NCBI RefSeq assembly: GCF_022627325.1
Contig: NZ_JAETZZ010000001.1
Coordinates: 496,001-560,000, forward strand
DNA from: Pseudomonas putida
GTDB lineage: Bacteria > Pseudomonadota > Gammaproteobacteria > Pseudomonadales > Pseudomonadaceae
Length of the DNA stretch: 64,000 nt
Direction: 5' to 3'
In this document: positions 32,671 through 42,700 of the stretch, piece after piece
Numbering within the stretch: the stretch's first letter is position 1
How the letters are laid out: each line of letters opens with the position of its first letter
The notes under the pieces: generated by a model
What the model saw: only the letters and a program-made list of their open reading frames with translations
The model's database searches: none
Told to the model about the DNA's origin: nothing
Translations under genes and position numbers: made by a program

Positions 32671-33279
32671 TCAGCGGCGAATAACGCCGACACTCAAGCC
32701 TTCGATCACCATTTCCTGCTCTTTCAGGTCGACTTCGATAGGGGCGAAATCGGGGTTTTCGGCGATCAGCCAGACCTTGCTGCCTTCGCGTTTGAAGCGC
32801 TTGACGGTCACTTCATCGCCGATGCGGGCGACGACGATCTGCCCGTTACGGGCCTCACGGCAGGTGTGCACAGCCAGCAGGTCGCCGTCGAAGATGCCGA
32901 CGTCCTTCATGCTCATGCCGTGTACGCGCAGCAGGTAGTCGGCGCGCGGGTGGAAGAAGGATGGATTGATGTTGCAAGATTGTTCGATGTGCTGCTCGGC
33001 AAGGATAGGTGCACCGGCTGCGACCCGGCCGATGATCGGTAGGCCGTTTTCTTCGGCCTTGGCCTCAAAGCCGGGGATGCGGATGCCGCGGGATGCGCCT
33101 GGGGTCATCTCGATCGCGCCTTTGCGCGCGAGGGCCTTGAGGTGCTCCTCGGCGGCATTGGGCGACTTGAAGCCCAGCTCCTGAGCGATCTCTGCGCGCG
33201 TCGGCGGGAAGCCGTTGTCTTCAAGGCAACGTTTGATGAAGGCCAGGATTTCGGCTTGGCGGGGCGTCAGTTTCAACAT
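32671..33279 (-). CDS. lexA: SOS repressor LexA
   Basis: Autocleaving repressor, 202 aa, same length as E. coli LexA. The N-terminal winged helix ([40 protein letters not shown]) binds SOS boxes. The cleavage bond is Ala88-Gly89 in RVAAGAP, and the catalytic dyad is Ser123 (GMSMKD) and Lys160 (VTVKRF). Two LexA boxes lie 11-45 bp upstream, indicating autoregulation. It is the first gene of lexA-sulA. Confidence 0.97.
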   Translation of the reverse strand: MLKLTPRQAEILAFIKRCLEDNGFPPTRAEIAQELGFKSPNAAEEHLKALARKGAIEMTPGASRGIRIPGFEAKAEENGLPIIGRVAAGAPILAEQHIEQSCNINPSFFHPRADYLLRVHGMSMKDVGIFDGDLLAVHTCREARNGQIVVARIGDEVTVKRFKREGSKVWLIAENPDFAPIEVDLKEQEMVIEGLSVGVIRR

Positions 33280-33289
33280 GGCGGGCGCT

Positions 33290-33305
33290 CTGTCTTTTTA
33301 TACAG
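33290..33305 (-). promoter_or_regulatory. LexA box 1 (CTG-N10-CAG)
   Basis: On the minus strand CTGTATAAAAAGACAG, a match to the SOS box CTG-N10-CAG, starting 11 bp upstream of the lexA ATG. It is separated from box 2 by 3 bp. Confidence 0.85.
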
Positions 33306-33308
33306 TGA

Positions 33309-33324
33309 CTGGGATTATATACAG
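33309..33324 (-). promoter_or_regulatory. LexA box 2 (CTG-N10-CAG)
   Basis: On the minus strand CTGTATATAATCCCAG, preceded by TA as in the TACTGTATATA consensus. The TATAAT inside it may be the -10 element of the lexA promoter, so LexA would block polymerase directly. Confidence 0.87.
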
Positions 33325-33454
33325 TACTGGATGCGCTGCAAGCGCAATGCGACAAGAAAAAGCCGCGCGTCATCCCTCATAGCGCTTGCAGCTTGCAGCC
33401 CGGCGCTTTCTAATGGCGACCGCACAGTCACCTAGCCTTGACATCAGCAGGCCT

Positions 33455-33481
33455 GAAACGTATGTTTCAAACACCTGTTTG
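33455..33481 (+). promoter_or_regulatory. Two adjacent PsrA-type operators before psrA
   Basis: GAAAC-GTAT-GTTTC (33455-33468) and CAAAC-ACCT-GTTTG (33468-33481) are two palindromes sharing one base, each fitting the PsrA site of two inverted (G/C)AAAC arms with a short spacer. They end 19 bp before the psrA ATG, as expected for autorepression. Confidence 0.8.
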
Positions 33482-33500
33482 TCTGTCTGGCGGAGTAGTC

Positions 33501-34208
33501 ATGGCCCAATCGGAAACCGTTGAACGCATTCTCGATGCTGCCGAGCAGCTGTTCGCGGAAAGGGGGTTCGCAGAAACCTCGTTGCGGCTGATTACCAGCA
33601 AGGCCGGGGTCAACCTGGCGGCGGTCAATTACCATTTCGGTTCCAAGAAGGCGCTGATCCAGGCGGTCTTCTCCCGTTTCCTCGGGCCTTTCTGCGCCAG
33701 CCTCGAGCGTGAACTGGAGCGTCGTCAAGGCAAGCCTGAGCAAAAGCCCAGCCTCGAGGAACTGCTGGAAATGCTCGTGGAGCAGGCGCTGGTGGTGCAG
33801 CCGCGCAGCAACAACGACCTGTCGATCTTCATGCGCCTGCTGGGCCTTGCGTTCAGCCAGAGCCAGGGGCACCTGCGGCGCTACCTGGAAGACATGTATG
33901 GCAAGGTGTTCCGCCGCTACATGTTGCTGGTCAATGAAGCCGCGCCGCGCATTCCGCCGCTCGAGCTGTTCTGGCGGGTGCACTTCATGCTCGGTGCTGC
34001 GGCGTTCAGCATGTCCGGCATCAAGGCATTGCGCGCCATTGCCGAAACCGACTTTGGTATCAACACCTCCATAGAGCAGGTCATGCGCCTGATGGTACCG
34101 TTCCTGGCCGCGGGCATGCGCGCCGACAGCGGTGTCACCGACGAGGCGATGGCCACAGCGCAGCTGCGCCCGCGCAGCAAAACCGGCAGCACCACCGCCA
34201 AGGCCTGA
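33501..34208 (+). CDS. psrA: TetR-family regulator PsrA
   Basis: Fatty-acid-responsive TetR regulator, 235 aa. The helix-turn-helix (about 8-52) includes ILDAAEQLFAERGFAETSLR and AGVNLAAVNYHFGSKKAL; the helical C-terminal domain is the long-chain acyl ligand pocket. In Pseudomonas PsrA represses itself and fadBA and activates rpoS. The two palindromes just upstream fit autoregulation, and the fadBA operon is 6.5 kb away in this same window. ATG 33501 has GGAG five bases upstream. Confidence 0.93.
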   Translation: MAQSETVERILDAAEQLFAERGFAETSLRLITSKAGVNLAAVNYHFGSKKALIQAVFSRFLGPFCASLERELERRQGKPEQKPSLEELLEMLVEQALVVQPRSNNDLSIFMRLLGLAFSQSQGHLRRYLEDMYGKVFRRYMLLVNEAAPRIPPLELFWRVHFMLGAAAFSMSGIKALRAIAETDFGINTSIEQVMRLMVPFLAAGMRADSGVTDEAMATAQLRPRSKTGSTTAKA

Positions 34209-34248
34209 AGGCTGGGCGGGGCAGGGCGCTTGGGCTAAGCTAGCGCCC

Positions 34249-34770
34249 ATGCCTGACCTCGATCTGCTGCACATCTCCCTCGCTGACCAGCGCCTGTATG
34301 GCTTCGCCAAGGGGCAGTTGTGCCTGCGCCTGGCAGTGTCGACCGCACGCAATGGGGCCGGTGAGGGTAATGGCTCGGGCTGCACGCCGCGCGGCCTGCA
34401 CCAGGTGCGCGCGAGGATCGGGGCGGGCTTGCCGCTCAATGCCGTGCTGCGCGAGCGGCGCTGGACCGGTGAGGTCTGGTCGCCGGCGTTGCACGCACAG
34501 TACCCCGGGCGTGACTGGGTCCTTACCCGCATTCTCTGGCTCAGCGGTTGCGAGGTCGGCGTCAATCGTCTGGGCGCGGTGGACACGTTCCGCCGCTCTA
34601 TCTATCTGCATGGCACGCCCGACACGGAACCCTTGGGCATACCGCTGTCCCATGGCTGCATTCGGCTGCGCAACACCGATCTGCTTGGCCTGTTCGAACG
34701 CGTACCGGTGCATTGCCCGGTGCGTATCGATGAGGCCGCATGCCCCCAGTGGGCTTCTTTAAGTCTGTAA
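34249..34770 (+). CDS. L,D-transpeptidase-fold (YkuD) protein without signal peptide
   Basis: A 173-aa protein with the YkuD signature: HGTPDTEPLGIPLSHGCIRL, in which the catalytic cysteine is in SHGCIR. YkuD enzymes cross-link peptidoglycan or attach proteins to it. This one has no signal peptide, starting MPDLDLLHISLADQRLYGFA, so either it works in the cytoplasm or is exported otherwise. There is no clear ribosome site before ATG 34249. It precedes nagZ by 13 bp, a cell-wall recycling gene, so a cytoplasmic role in muropeptide recycling (LdcA-like activity) is a possible inference. Confidence 0.88.
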   Translation: MPDLDLLHISLADQRLYGFAKGQLCLRLAVSTARNGAGEGNGSGCTPRGLHQVRARIGAGLPLNAVLRERRWTGEVWSPALHAQYPGRDWVLTRILWLSGCEVGVNRLGAVDTFRRSIYLHGTPDTEPLGIPLSHGCIRLRNTDLLGLFERVPVHCPVRIDEAACPQWASLSL

Positions 34771-34783
34771 TGAAGGATTGCCT

Positions 34784-35794
34784 ATGACCGTCAGCCTGCA
34801 AGGCTCCCTGATGGTGGATATCGCCGGTAAATGGCTGACCGCCGAAGACCGCCAACTCCTGCGCCAGCCGGAAGTGGCTGGCCTGATCATCTTTGCCCGC
34901 AACATCGACAGCCCGCGCCAGGTGCGTGAACTGTGCGCGTCCATCCGCGCCATTCGCCCCGATCTGATTCTGGCCGTCGACCAGGAGGGCGGCCGTGTGC
35001 AGCGTTTGCGTAAGGGCTTCGTGCGCCTGCCAGCCATGCGCGCGATCGCCGATAACGCCAACGCCGAATACCTCGCCGAGCAGTGCGGTTGGTTGATGGC
35101 CACTGAAGTGCTGGCGGTTGGCCTGGACCTGAGCTTCGCCCCCGTGCTCGACCTGGACCACCAGCGTAGCGCCGTGGTCGGTAGCCGCGCGTTCGAGGGC
35201 GACCCGCAACGTGCCACGCAGCTGGCTGGTGCCTTCATCCGTGGGATGAATGCAGCGGGTATGGCTGCCTGTGGCAAGCATTTCCCGGGGCATGGCTGGG
35301 CGGAGGCGGACTCCCACGTGGCCATTCCTACGGACGAGCGCAGCCTCGAGCAACTGCGCCAGGCCGATCTGGTGCCGTTCAGCCGCCTCAGCGGGCAGCT
35401 GGCGGCAGTCATGCCGGCGCATGTCATCTATCCGCAGGTAGACAATCAGCCGGCCGGGTTCTCGCGTCGTTGGTTGCAGGACATTCTGCGCGGCGAGCTG
35501 GGCTTTGACGGGGTGATCTTCAGTGACGACCTGTCGATGGCGGGTGCGCATGTGGTCGGCGATGCGGCTAACCGGATCGAGGCGGCGCTGAGTGCCGGTT
35601 GTGACATGGGCCTGGTGTGCAACGACCGGGCGGCGGCAGAGCTGGCGTTGAGCGCGGCGCAGCGGCTCAAGGTCAAGCCGTCGCCGCGGATTGCACGTAT
35701 GCGCGGGCAGGGCTTCGCGCGCACCGACTACCGCCAGCAGCCGCGTTGGCTGGAGGCGCTGGCGGCGTTGCGCGAGGCACAATTGGTCGATTGA
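34784..35794 (+). CDS. nagZ: Beta-N-acetylhexosaminidase NagZ
   Basis: Cytoplasmic GH3 enzyme that removes GlcNAc from anhydro-muropeptides during cell-wall recycling and so feeds the AmpR inducer pathway. The 336-aa length is standard. Motifs: VDQEGGRVQRLR, the GH3 KHFPGHGWAEADSH histidine-aspartate loop, and the nucleophile aspartate in SDDLSMAGA. ATG 34784 has AAGGA upstream. It is directly downstream of the YkuD-fold gene, probably co-transcribed. Confidence 0.95.
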   Translation: MTVSLQGSLMVDIAGKWLTAEDRQLLRQPEVAGLIIFARNIDSPRQVRELCASIRAIRPDLILAVDQEGGRVQRLRKGFVRLPAMRAIADNANAEYLAEQCGWLMATEVLAVGLDLSFAPVLDLDHQRSAVVGSRAFEGDPQRATQLAGAFIRGMNAAGMAACGKHFPGHGWAEADSHVAIPTDERSLEQLRQADLVPFSRLSGQLAAVMPAHVIYPQVDNQPAGFSRRWLQDILRGELGFDGVIFSDDLSMAGAHVVGDAANRIEAALSAGCDMGLVCNDRAAAELALSAAQRLKVKPSPRIARMRGQGFARTDYRQQPRWLEALAALREAQLVD

Positions 35795-35802
35795 CTGTGC
35801 CG

Positions 35803-35852
35803 GCCCCACAGGTATCCCGCTGCTGTTCACAGCAGTGAAGGTCCTGTGGGGC
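35803..35852. repeat. Short inverted repeat between convergent nagZ and helicase
   Basis: GCCCCACAGG (35803-35812) and CCTGTGGGGC (35843-35852) are exact inverted copies, with an inner pairing GCTGCTG/CAGCAG. They resemble degenerate REP arms and occupy the gap between two gene ends. Confidence 0.75.
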
Positions 35853-35880
35853 TTGTCCGCGCAGCCGCCAGGGCTGGCTG

Positions 35881-38800
35881 CTAGCGCCCGCGCTTTGCAG
35901 GCAGCGGGGCAAACAGCGCCTCGATTTCTTCATCCCCCAGGCGCCACTGCCCAGCCTCTGCACCATCGAGCAAGCTTGTCGCCAGGGCTGCTTTTTCCTG
36001 CTGCAGGTGCTGTATCTTCTCTTCAACCGTGCCGCGCGTGATCAGCTTGAACACGAACACCGGCTTGTCCTGGCCGATGCGGTAGGCGCGGTCGGTCGCC
36101 TGGTTCTCGCTGGCCGGGTTCCACCACGGGTCGAAGTGAATCACGGTGTCGGCAGCGGTCAGATTCAGCCCCACGCCGCCGGCCTTGAGGCTGATCAGGA
36201 ACACTTCGCTGTCGCCCTGCTGGAACTGCTGCACCGGTGTGCGCCGGTCACGGGTGTCGCCGGTGAGCAGGCTGTAGCGGATCTTGCGCTTGTGCAGCTC
36301 TTGTTCGATCAATGCCAGCATCGAGGTGAACTGAGAGAACAGCAGCACCCGGCGGCCTTCGCTGAGCAGTTCTTCGAGCATGTCCAGCAGCGCGCCGAGC
36401 TTGCCCTTGTCAGCCTGATTGCCCTTGGTCTCGACCCCTTTGACCAGGCGCAAATCGCAACACACCTGGCGTAGCTTGAGCAGGGCATCGAGGATCACGA
36501 TCTGGCTGCGTGCCGCGCCATTGCGGGCGATTTCGTCGCGCACTTTCTTGTCCATCGCCACGCGCACGGCCTCGTAGGTATCACGCTGGGCGTCGCTGAG
36601 TTCGACCCAGTGGACCATTTCGGTCTTGGGAGGCAATTCGGTCGCTACCTGCTCCTTGGTGCGGCGCAGCAGGAACGGGCGGATGCGGGTGACCAGATGC
36701 GCCAGCCGTTCGGTGTCGCCGTGGCGTTCGATAGGCGTTCGGTAATCCTGGTTGAAGCGCTTGAGCTCGCCCAGCCAGCCGGGCATGAGGAAGTGGAAGA
36801 TCGACCACAGCTCGCCCAGGTTGTTTTCCATTGGCGTGCCGGTCAGGCACACACGCTGGTTGGCCTGCAGCTCGCAGACGGCCTGGGCGGCCTTGCTGGT
36901 GCTGCTCTTGATGTTCTGCGCCTCGTCCAGCACCAGCACGCTCCACTGCTGCGCGCGCAGGTGCTCCAGGTCGCGCGGCACCAGGGCGTAGGTGGTCAGT
37001 ACCAGGTCGTATTCGTGCAGCTTGGCGAAATGCTTGCTGCGCCCGGGGCCGTGCAAGGCCAGGACGCGCAGGCCAGGCGCGAAGCGTTGGGCCTCGTCGA
37101 GCCAGTTGGGCACCAGGCTGGTCGGCATCACTGCCAGGGCAGGGTCGGCGAGACGCCCGTTCTGCTTTTCCAGCAGCAGGTGGGCCAGGGCCTGCAAGGT
37201 CTTGCCCAGGCCCATGTCGTCGCCAAGGATGCCGCCGGTGCCCATTTCGCGCAGGGCCTGCAACCAGTTCAGGCCCTGTTGCTGATACGGGCGCAAGGTG
37301 GCGTTGAGCGCTGCGGGCGGCGTGATCTGCAGGTCGCGGGCATCGCGCAGGCGCCGGCCCAGGTCGCGCACATGGGCGCCACCTTCCCAGTGCAAGGGCA
37401 AATGTTCGATGTCGTTCAGGCGTGCCGCGTCGGCGCGGTCCAGGCGCAAGGTGGTGCCGACGTTGTCCTCGTGCAGGTACAGTTCACCGAGGGTGCCCAT
37501 GACCGACTTGATTCGCCCGTAGGGCAGGGCGACGCGCAGCGCTGGGGCGTCCAGCCGGCCGCGATTGAGGTCGATCAGCAGGTGCTCGTCGTCGCTGCGT
37601 CGGGCCAGCTCGCTGGGCCGTAGCAGCTCGGGGTTGCTGCGCAGCAGCTGCAGCACGATCGGCAGCAGGCTGTGGCGCTCGCCTTCGACGACGATGCCCA
37701 GCTCCAGGTCGAACCATTCGTGGCCGGGCGCTTCGTCGATGCTGGCGTACCAGTCATCCACTTCATGCAGGTTGAAGGCGAAGTCGCGGTGGATGTCGAC
37801 CTCCCAGCCCGCCTCGCGCAGGCGCGGCAGGCCGTCGCGGGCGAAGCGCAGCCAGGCTTCGTCGTCGGGCAACTGCAGCATTTCGCCCGCGCTGTCCGGC
37901 AGCGCTTTGCTCTGGCGGGTGGCGGGCTTGAAGCCCAGCTCGCGCAGCACCTTGCGCAGCGCCTGCTCGGCCGCGCGCTGGCGGCGGATGCGCTGGCTGG
38001 TGGCATCCACCAGTCGGGTCAATGGCTTGTCGTCGCTGCCACTGGCGCGCAGCCCATCGTAGTCGAACGCGAGGGCGGCGCGGTGTTGCATCTGGCGCTG
38101 CATGCGCCCGGTCTTGGGCATGTAGGCGCTGAATTCAAGACTGCCCAGGGTCAGCCGGCCCTTGGGCTGAATGTTGTCGATCTGTTCGGTGGTCACGGCG
38201 GTGGGGGTGGGGACCTGCCGGTTCAAGGCGTTCAATCGATGACTCAAAGGTACTACCAGGTGTTCAGGTACGGTCGGCGCGCGAGCGAGCTGGCTAGCGA
38301 TGAAAGGGTCCAGGTCATGCTGCAGTTCGCCGGTCTGATGCGAATGTGGGTCGATGTAGTGCAATGGCTCGATGGGCAGTACCTGCAGCGGCAGGTGCTG
38401 GTCATGGTGCCAGGCGCCCCTGTAGCTGCCGTTGTCCAATCTGACCCAGCGGAACTCGGCACGCCGTTGTGGTCCGGCATGCAACGGCGCGGGGTCGTCT
38501 TCATACAACAGGCGCCCGGTGGCCAGGGCGTAGCTGAAAAGCTCCGCACCTTGCTTGCCTTCCAGTTGCGCCACGGGCGTGATCGTTTTGCTGCGGGCAT
38601 CGATCAGGCGTAACAGCCGGGCGTCGTCCTGGGTGACGTAACGGGGGGTGTAGTAGATCATCTCTGGCATCGAGGTGATGCGGCCGACTTTCAGCGTACC
38701 GTCGGTTTGCGGCGTGCCCTTTATTGGCTCGAGCTGAAAATGTTCGCGGTCCCTGTGAATGCGGTAGTAGATCGCCGGGCCTTTGCGTGCAGGCTCGCTG

Positions 38801-39207
38801 GCGGTTGCAGCCTGGGAAGGCGATTCGAGCCCCTGCACCCACAGGTTCAGGTCGGGCGGCAGCGACAGCGCAGCGTGTTCTGCACTGGCGGCTCCGTCGA
38901 GCGCTCTGCCTTCGAGCTCCAGTTGCAGCAACGCGGCGACGCAGTGCTTGCAATCTGACCCTACCGGGCAGGAGCAGCCCCCGAAGACGCGCAGCTCACC
39001 GCGACTCAGCGCCAGCTTGATGTCCTGATGGTAAACCTGGCCTGCCGAGCCTTTGCACATTGCCTCGATGCTATGGCCCTTCACCGAAAGGATGCGCGTG
39101 CGTTCCTGCGCTGCATATTTACGGCCTCGGGACAATGCGCCAGCGTCGAAGCAATCGACCCAGTCCGGGTAGTCTCTGAGCAGTTGCCGTGCGTCGCCAT
39201 CACTCAC
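35881..39207 (-). CDS. SNF2-family helicase with N-terminal SWIM zinc finger
   Basis: A large 1108-aa Swi2/Snf2 ATPase. The N-terminus has a SWIM-type zinc motif (C78, C80, C86, H88 in GGCSCPVGSDCKHC). The C-terminal ~480 residues hold the helicase: Walker A DDMGLGKTLQALAHL, DEAQ box VLVLDEAQNIKS, LTGTPMENNLGELWS, and the second lobe with LLFSQFTSML and QATDRAYRIGQDKPVFVF. Such proteins move along or remodel duplex DNA; the exact target is unknown. The start is GTG 39205-39207, with GGAG upstream, one base after the csiV stop. It is in the mfd-csiV operon. Confidence 0.9.
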   Translation of the reverse strand: MSDGDARQLLRDYPDWVDCFDAGALSRGRKYAAQERTRILSVKGHSIEAMCKGSAGQVYHQDIKLALSRGELRVFGGCSCPVGSDCKHCVAALLQLELEGRALDGAASAEHAALSLPPDLNLWVQGLESPSQAATASEPARKGPAIYYRIHRDREHFQLEPIKGTPQTDGTLKVGRITSMPEMIYYTPRYVTQDDARLLRLIDARSKTITPVAQLEGKQGAELFSYALATGRLLYEDDPAPLHAGPQRRAEFRWVRLDNGSYRGAWHHDQHLPLQVLPIEPLHYIDPHSHQTGELQHDLDPFIASQLARAPTVPEHLVVPLSHRLNALNRQVPTPTAVTTEQIDNIQPKGRLTLGSLEFSAYMPKTGRMQRQMQHRAALAFDYDGLRASGSDDKPLTRLVDATSQRIRRQRAAEQALRKVLRELGFKPATRQSKALPDSAGEMLQLPDDEAWLRFARDGLPRLREAGWEVDIHRDFAFNLHEVDDWYASIDEAPGHEWFDLELGIVVEGERHSLLPIVLQLLRSNPELLRPSELARRSDDEHLLIDLNRGRLDAPALRVALPYGRIKSVMGTLGELYLHEDNVGTTLRLDRADAARLNDIEHLPLHWEGGAHVRDLGRRLRDARDLQITPPAALNATLRPYQQQGLNWLQALREMGTGGILGDDMGLGKTLQALAHLLLEKQNGRLADPALAVMPTSLVPNWLDEAQRFAPGLRVLALHGPGRSKHFAKLHEYDLVLTTYALVPRDLEHLRAQQWSVLVLDEAQNIKSSTSKAAQAVCELQANQRVCLTGTPMENNLGELWSIFHFLMPGWLGELKRFNQDYRTPIERHGDTERLAHLVTRIRPFLLRRTKEQVATELPPKTEMVHWVELSDAQRDTYEAVRVAMDKKVRDEIARNGAARSQIVILDALLKLRQVCCDLRLVKGVETKGNQADKGKLGALLDMLEELLSEGRRVLLFSQFTSMLALIEQELHKRKIRYSLLTGDTRDRRTPVQQFQQGDSEVFLISLKAGGVGLNLTAADTVIHFDPWWNPASENQATDRAYRIGQDKPVFVFKLITRGTVEEKIQHLQQEKAALATSLLDGAEAGQWRLGDEEIEALFAPLPAKRGR

Positions 39208-39208
39208 A

Positions 39209-39781
39209 TCACTGCTCCATCAGCTCCGGGTCCATCACCGGCATCTTCCGAGTGCCTGGCGGGGTGATCTTCAGCAGCACCGCCAGGTGGCCGCCATCGA
39301 GGAAGGTCAGCTGGCCACCCTTGATGGTGCTGTTGCTCTGTTTGAACTGCTCGCTCTTGAGCACATTGCCATTGCTGTCGAGCTGGTTGACCCAGAAGTT
39401 GGCCTCCACGGCGATGAAGCGCCCTTCGGTGATGCTCAGGTTGCCTTCGATCGGGAAATGGCCGAACTGCTCCTGGCCATCAGCCAGGGCGATGCGGCTT
39501 GGCGCGTTGCCGACCTGCTGCTGCCAGGCCTTGTGCAGCAGCACGGTGTAGTCGGCCGTGGCTTGCAGGCGGGTGGCTTCATCTTCCAGCGCCAGTGGGC
39601 GTTCGGCGCTCTTTTCCAGGGGCTGGGCGCCGGCGCTCCAGTCCTCGGGCGCGTACGGGCTGGTGAAGGCCGGCACGCTGTTCTGCCGCACAAGCATCAT
39701 TTCCACCTGATAAAGGCCTTCAGCGAAGGCAGCCGGCGCGAACAGCGCAAGCAACAAGGTCAGGCAACGGATGGCACGCAT
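39209..39781 (-). CDS. csiV: CsiV-like periplasmic protein
   Basis: A 190-aa secreted protein with a clear signal peptide (MRAIRCLTLLLALFAPAAFA, then EGLYQVEMMLV). The mature region matches the pattern of the CsiV family known from Vibrio, where it supports cell-wall synthesis through PBP1A/LpoA and is also encoded beside mfd. Motifs visible are ISRIALADGQ-like and GHFPIEGNLSITEGRFIAVE and GGHLAVLLKITPPGTRKMP. It lies between mfd and the helicase in one transcript. Family call from context and pattern, so moderately sure. Confidence 0.8.
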   Translation of the reverse strand: MRAIRCLTLLLALFAPAAFAEGLYQVEMMLVRQNSVPAFTSPYAPEDWSAGAQPLEKSAERPLALEDEATRLQATADYTVLLHKAWQQQVGNAPSRIALADGQEQFGHFPIEGNLSITEGRFIAVEANFWVNQLDSNGNVLKSEQFKQSNSTIKGGQLTFLDGGHLAVLLKITPPGTRKMPVMDPELMEQ

Positions 39782-39790
39782 GGATCTTCC

Positions 39791-42700
39791 TTAGGCTGTC
39801 TGTGGTGTCAGGCGCTCGAACAGCGCCTCCAGAGTGTTGAAACGTTCGTCGGGCCGCTCCATCGGTACCAGGAAGCGGAACTGGGTTGCACCTTCGAACT
39901 TGTAGCGTTTGGGCTGGCCCTGGATCAGCTTGATCAGGGTCAGCGGGTCGACCGGGGTTTCGGCCTCGAACTCGAGTTTGCCGCCGTTCGGGCCGGCATC
40001 GACTTTCTTGATGCCGAGCTTTTCCGCCTGCAGCTTGAGCTGGGTCAGGCGCATCAGGTTCTTGGTCGGCTCGGGCAGCAGGCCGAAGCGGTCGATCATC
40101 TCCACTTGCAGGTCCTTGAGGCCCTCTTCGTCAGCCGCCGAGGCGATGCGCTTGTAGAGGATCAGCCGCGCGTGCACATCGGGCAGGTAGTCCTCGGGGA
40201 TCAGTGCCGGCAGGCGCAGGTTGATTTCCGGGCCGCCGCCCAGCGGCTGCTCCAGGTTCGGCTGAGTGCCCTTGCGAATGGCCTTGACCGCGCGTTCGAG
40301 CATTTCCATGTAAAGGGTAAAGCCCACGGCCTGGATCTGCCCGCTCTGGCCTTCGCCCAGCAGCTCGCCGGCGCCGCGGATTTCCAGGTCGTTGGTGGCC
40401 AGCACGAAACCGGCGCCCAGGTCCTGGGTGTTGGCAATGGCTTCCAGGCGTTTCTCGGCGTCGGCGCTCACTTTCTGGCGCGCCGGTGTCAGCAGGTAGG
40501 CATAGGCCTGGTGGTGGCTGCGGCCGACCCGGCCACGCAACTGGTGAAGCTGGGCCAGGCCGAACTTGTCGGCGCGCTCGATGACGATGGTATTGGCGCT
40601 GGGCACGTCGATGCCGGTCTCGATGATGGTCGAGGCGATCAGCACGTTGAAGCGCTTGTGATAGAAGTCGCTCATCACCTGTTCCAGCTCGCGCTCGCGC
40701 ATCTGCCCGTGGCCGATGCCGATGCGCGCTTCGGGCACCAGTTCGGCAAGGTCGGCGGCGCATTTTTCGATGGTTTTTACATCGTTGTGCAGGTAGTACA
40801 CCTGGCCGCCGCGCAGCAGTTCACGCAGCAGGGCTTCTTTGACCGTGCTGTTGTTCTGCTCCATGACGAAGGTGCGCACCGACAGGCGCCTTGCCGGCGG
40901 CGTGGCGATGATGGACAGGTCGCGCATGCCGGCCACGGCCATGTTCAGCGTTCGCGGAATCGGTGTGGCGGTCAGGGTGAGGATGTCCACCTCGCTGCGC
41001 AGGGCCTTGAGCTGCTCCTTCTGGCGTACGCCAAAGCGGTGCTCTTCGTCGATCACCACCAGGCCAAGGTCCTTGAAGCGCACGTCGTCCTGCAGCAGCT
41101 TGTGCGTGCCGATCAGGATGTCGATCTTGCCTTCGGCCAGGTCCGCTGCAGCACTGGCCACTTCCTTGGCCGACTTGAAGCGGCTCATCACCTCGACCGT
41201 CACCGGCCAGTCGGCGAAGCGGTCGCGGAAGCTGTTGTAGTGCTGCTGGGCAAGCAGGGTGGTAGGCACCAGCACCGCGACCTGACGGCCGCTGTGCACG
41301 GCGATGAAGGCCGCGCGCATCGCCACCTCGGTCTTGCCGAAGCCGACGTCGCCGCACACCAGGCGATCCATTGGCTTGGCGGCAAGCATGTCGGCGCGCA
41401 CGGCTTCGATGGCGTTCTGTTGGTCGGGGGTTTCCTCGAAGGGGAAGCCGGCGCTGAAAGTGGCATAGTCGGCCGCCGGGTCGGCGAAGGCGTAGCCCTT
41501 GCGAGCGGCGCGGCGGGCGTAGATGTCGAGCAGCTCGGCGGCCACGTCGCGGACCTGTTCGGCGGCTTTGCGCTTGGCTTTTTGCCAGGCTTCAGAGCCC
41601 AGCCGGTGCAGCGGTGCCAGGGCATCATCGCTGCCGGTGTAGCGGGCGATCAGGTGCAGGTTGGCCACCGGGACATAGAGCTTGGCGCCCTCGGCGTATT
41701 CCAGGGTCAGGAACTCCGCGGCCTGGCCGTCGATTTCCAGGGTGGCCAGGCCCAGGTAGCGGCCCACGCCATGGTCGATGTGCACCACCGGCGCGCCTTC
41801 GCGCAGCTCGGTCAGGTTTTTGATCACCGCATCATTGGCGGCCTCGCCGCGCTTGTCGCGGCGCCGGCGCTGCATCACGCGTTGGCCGAACAGCGGGCTT
41901 TCGGCCACCAGGGCGACGGCCGGGTCTTCGAGCAGCAGGCCGTCATCCAGTGGCGCGATGGTGATCGCCAGGCGCTGGCTGCCGGTGATGAAGTCGGCCC
42001 AGCTCTCGACTGTCTGCGGCCTCAGTTTAAGGCGCTCGAGCAGCTCCAGCAGCACCTCGCGACGGCCCGCCGACTCGGCGGTGAACAGCACCCGGCCGTC
42101 GAACTGGTCGAGGAAGTCGGACAACGCCGCCAGCGGCTGGTTGGCTTTGGCTTCGATGGCCAGGTTGGGCAGGGTGCGAGCGGGGAAGCGCTCGCGGCCG
42201 ACGCCAGGCTCGAGATCCTCGGCACTGACCACCACGCGCGGCCATTGCTTGAGCTGGGCGAAGCAGTCCTCCACCGGCAGGAACAGCTCAGAAGGCGGCA
42301 GCAGTGGACGGCTCAGGTCGCCGCGGCGGTCTTCGTAACGGCCGCGCACGTCGTTCCAGAAGTGCTCGGCAGCCTGCTCCACGCCCGGCAGCGAGAACAC
42401 CTGGGTGTCGCTTGGCAGGTAGTCGAACAGGGTCGAGGTTTCTTCGAAGAACAGCGGCAGGTAGTACTCGATGCCGGCGGGAATGATGCCGCTGGCCAGG
42501 TCCTGGAAGATCGCGCTGCGGCGGAAGTCGACATCGAAACGCTCACGGAAGCGCGCCTTGAAGCGTGTCACTTCCTCTTTCTGCATGGGGAATTCGCGTG
42601 CTGGCAGCAGGCGGATCGAGTCCACCTTGTCGATCGAGCGCTGGGTCTCCGGGTCGAAGGTGCGCAGGGTCTCGATCTCGTCGTCGAACAGGTCGATGCG

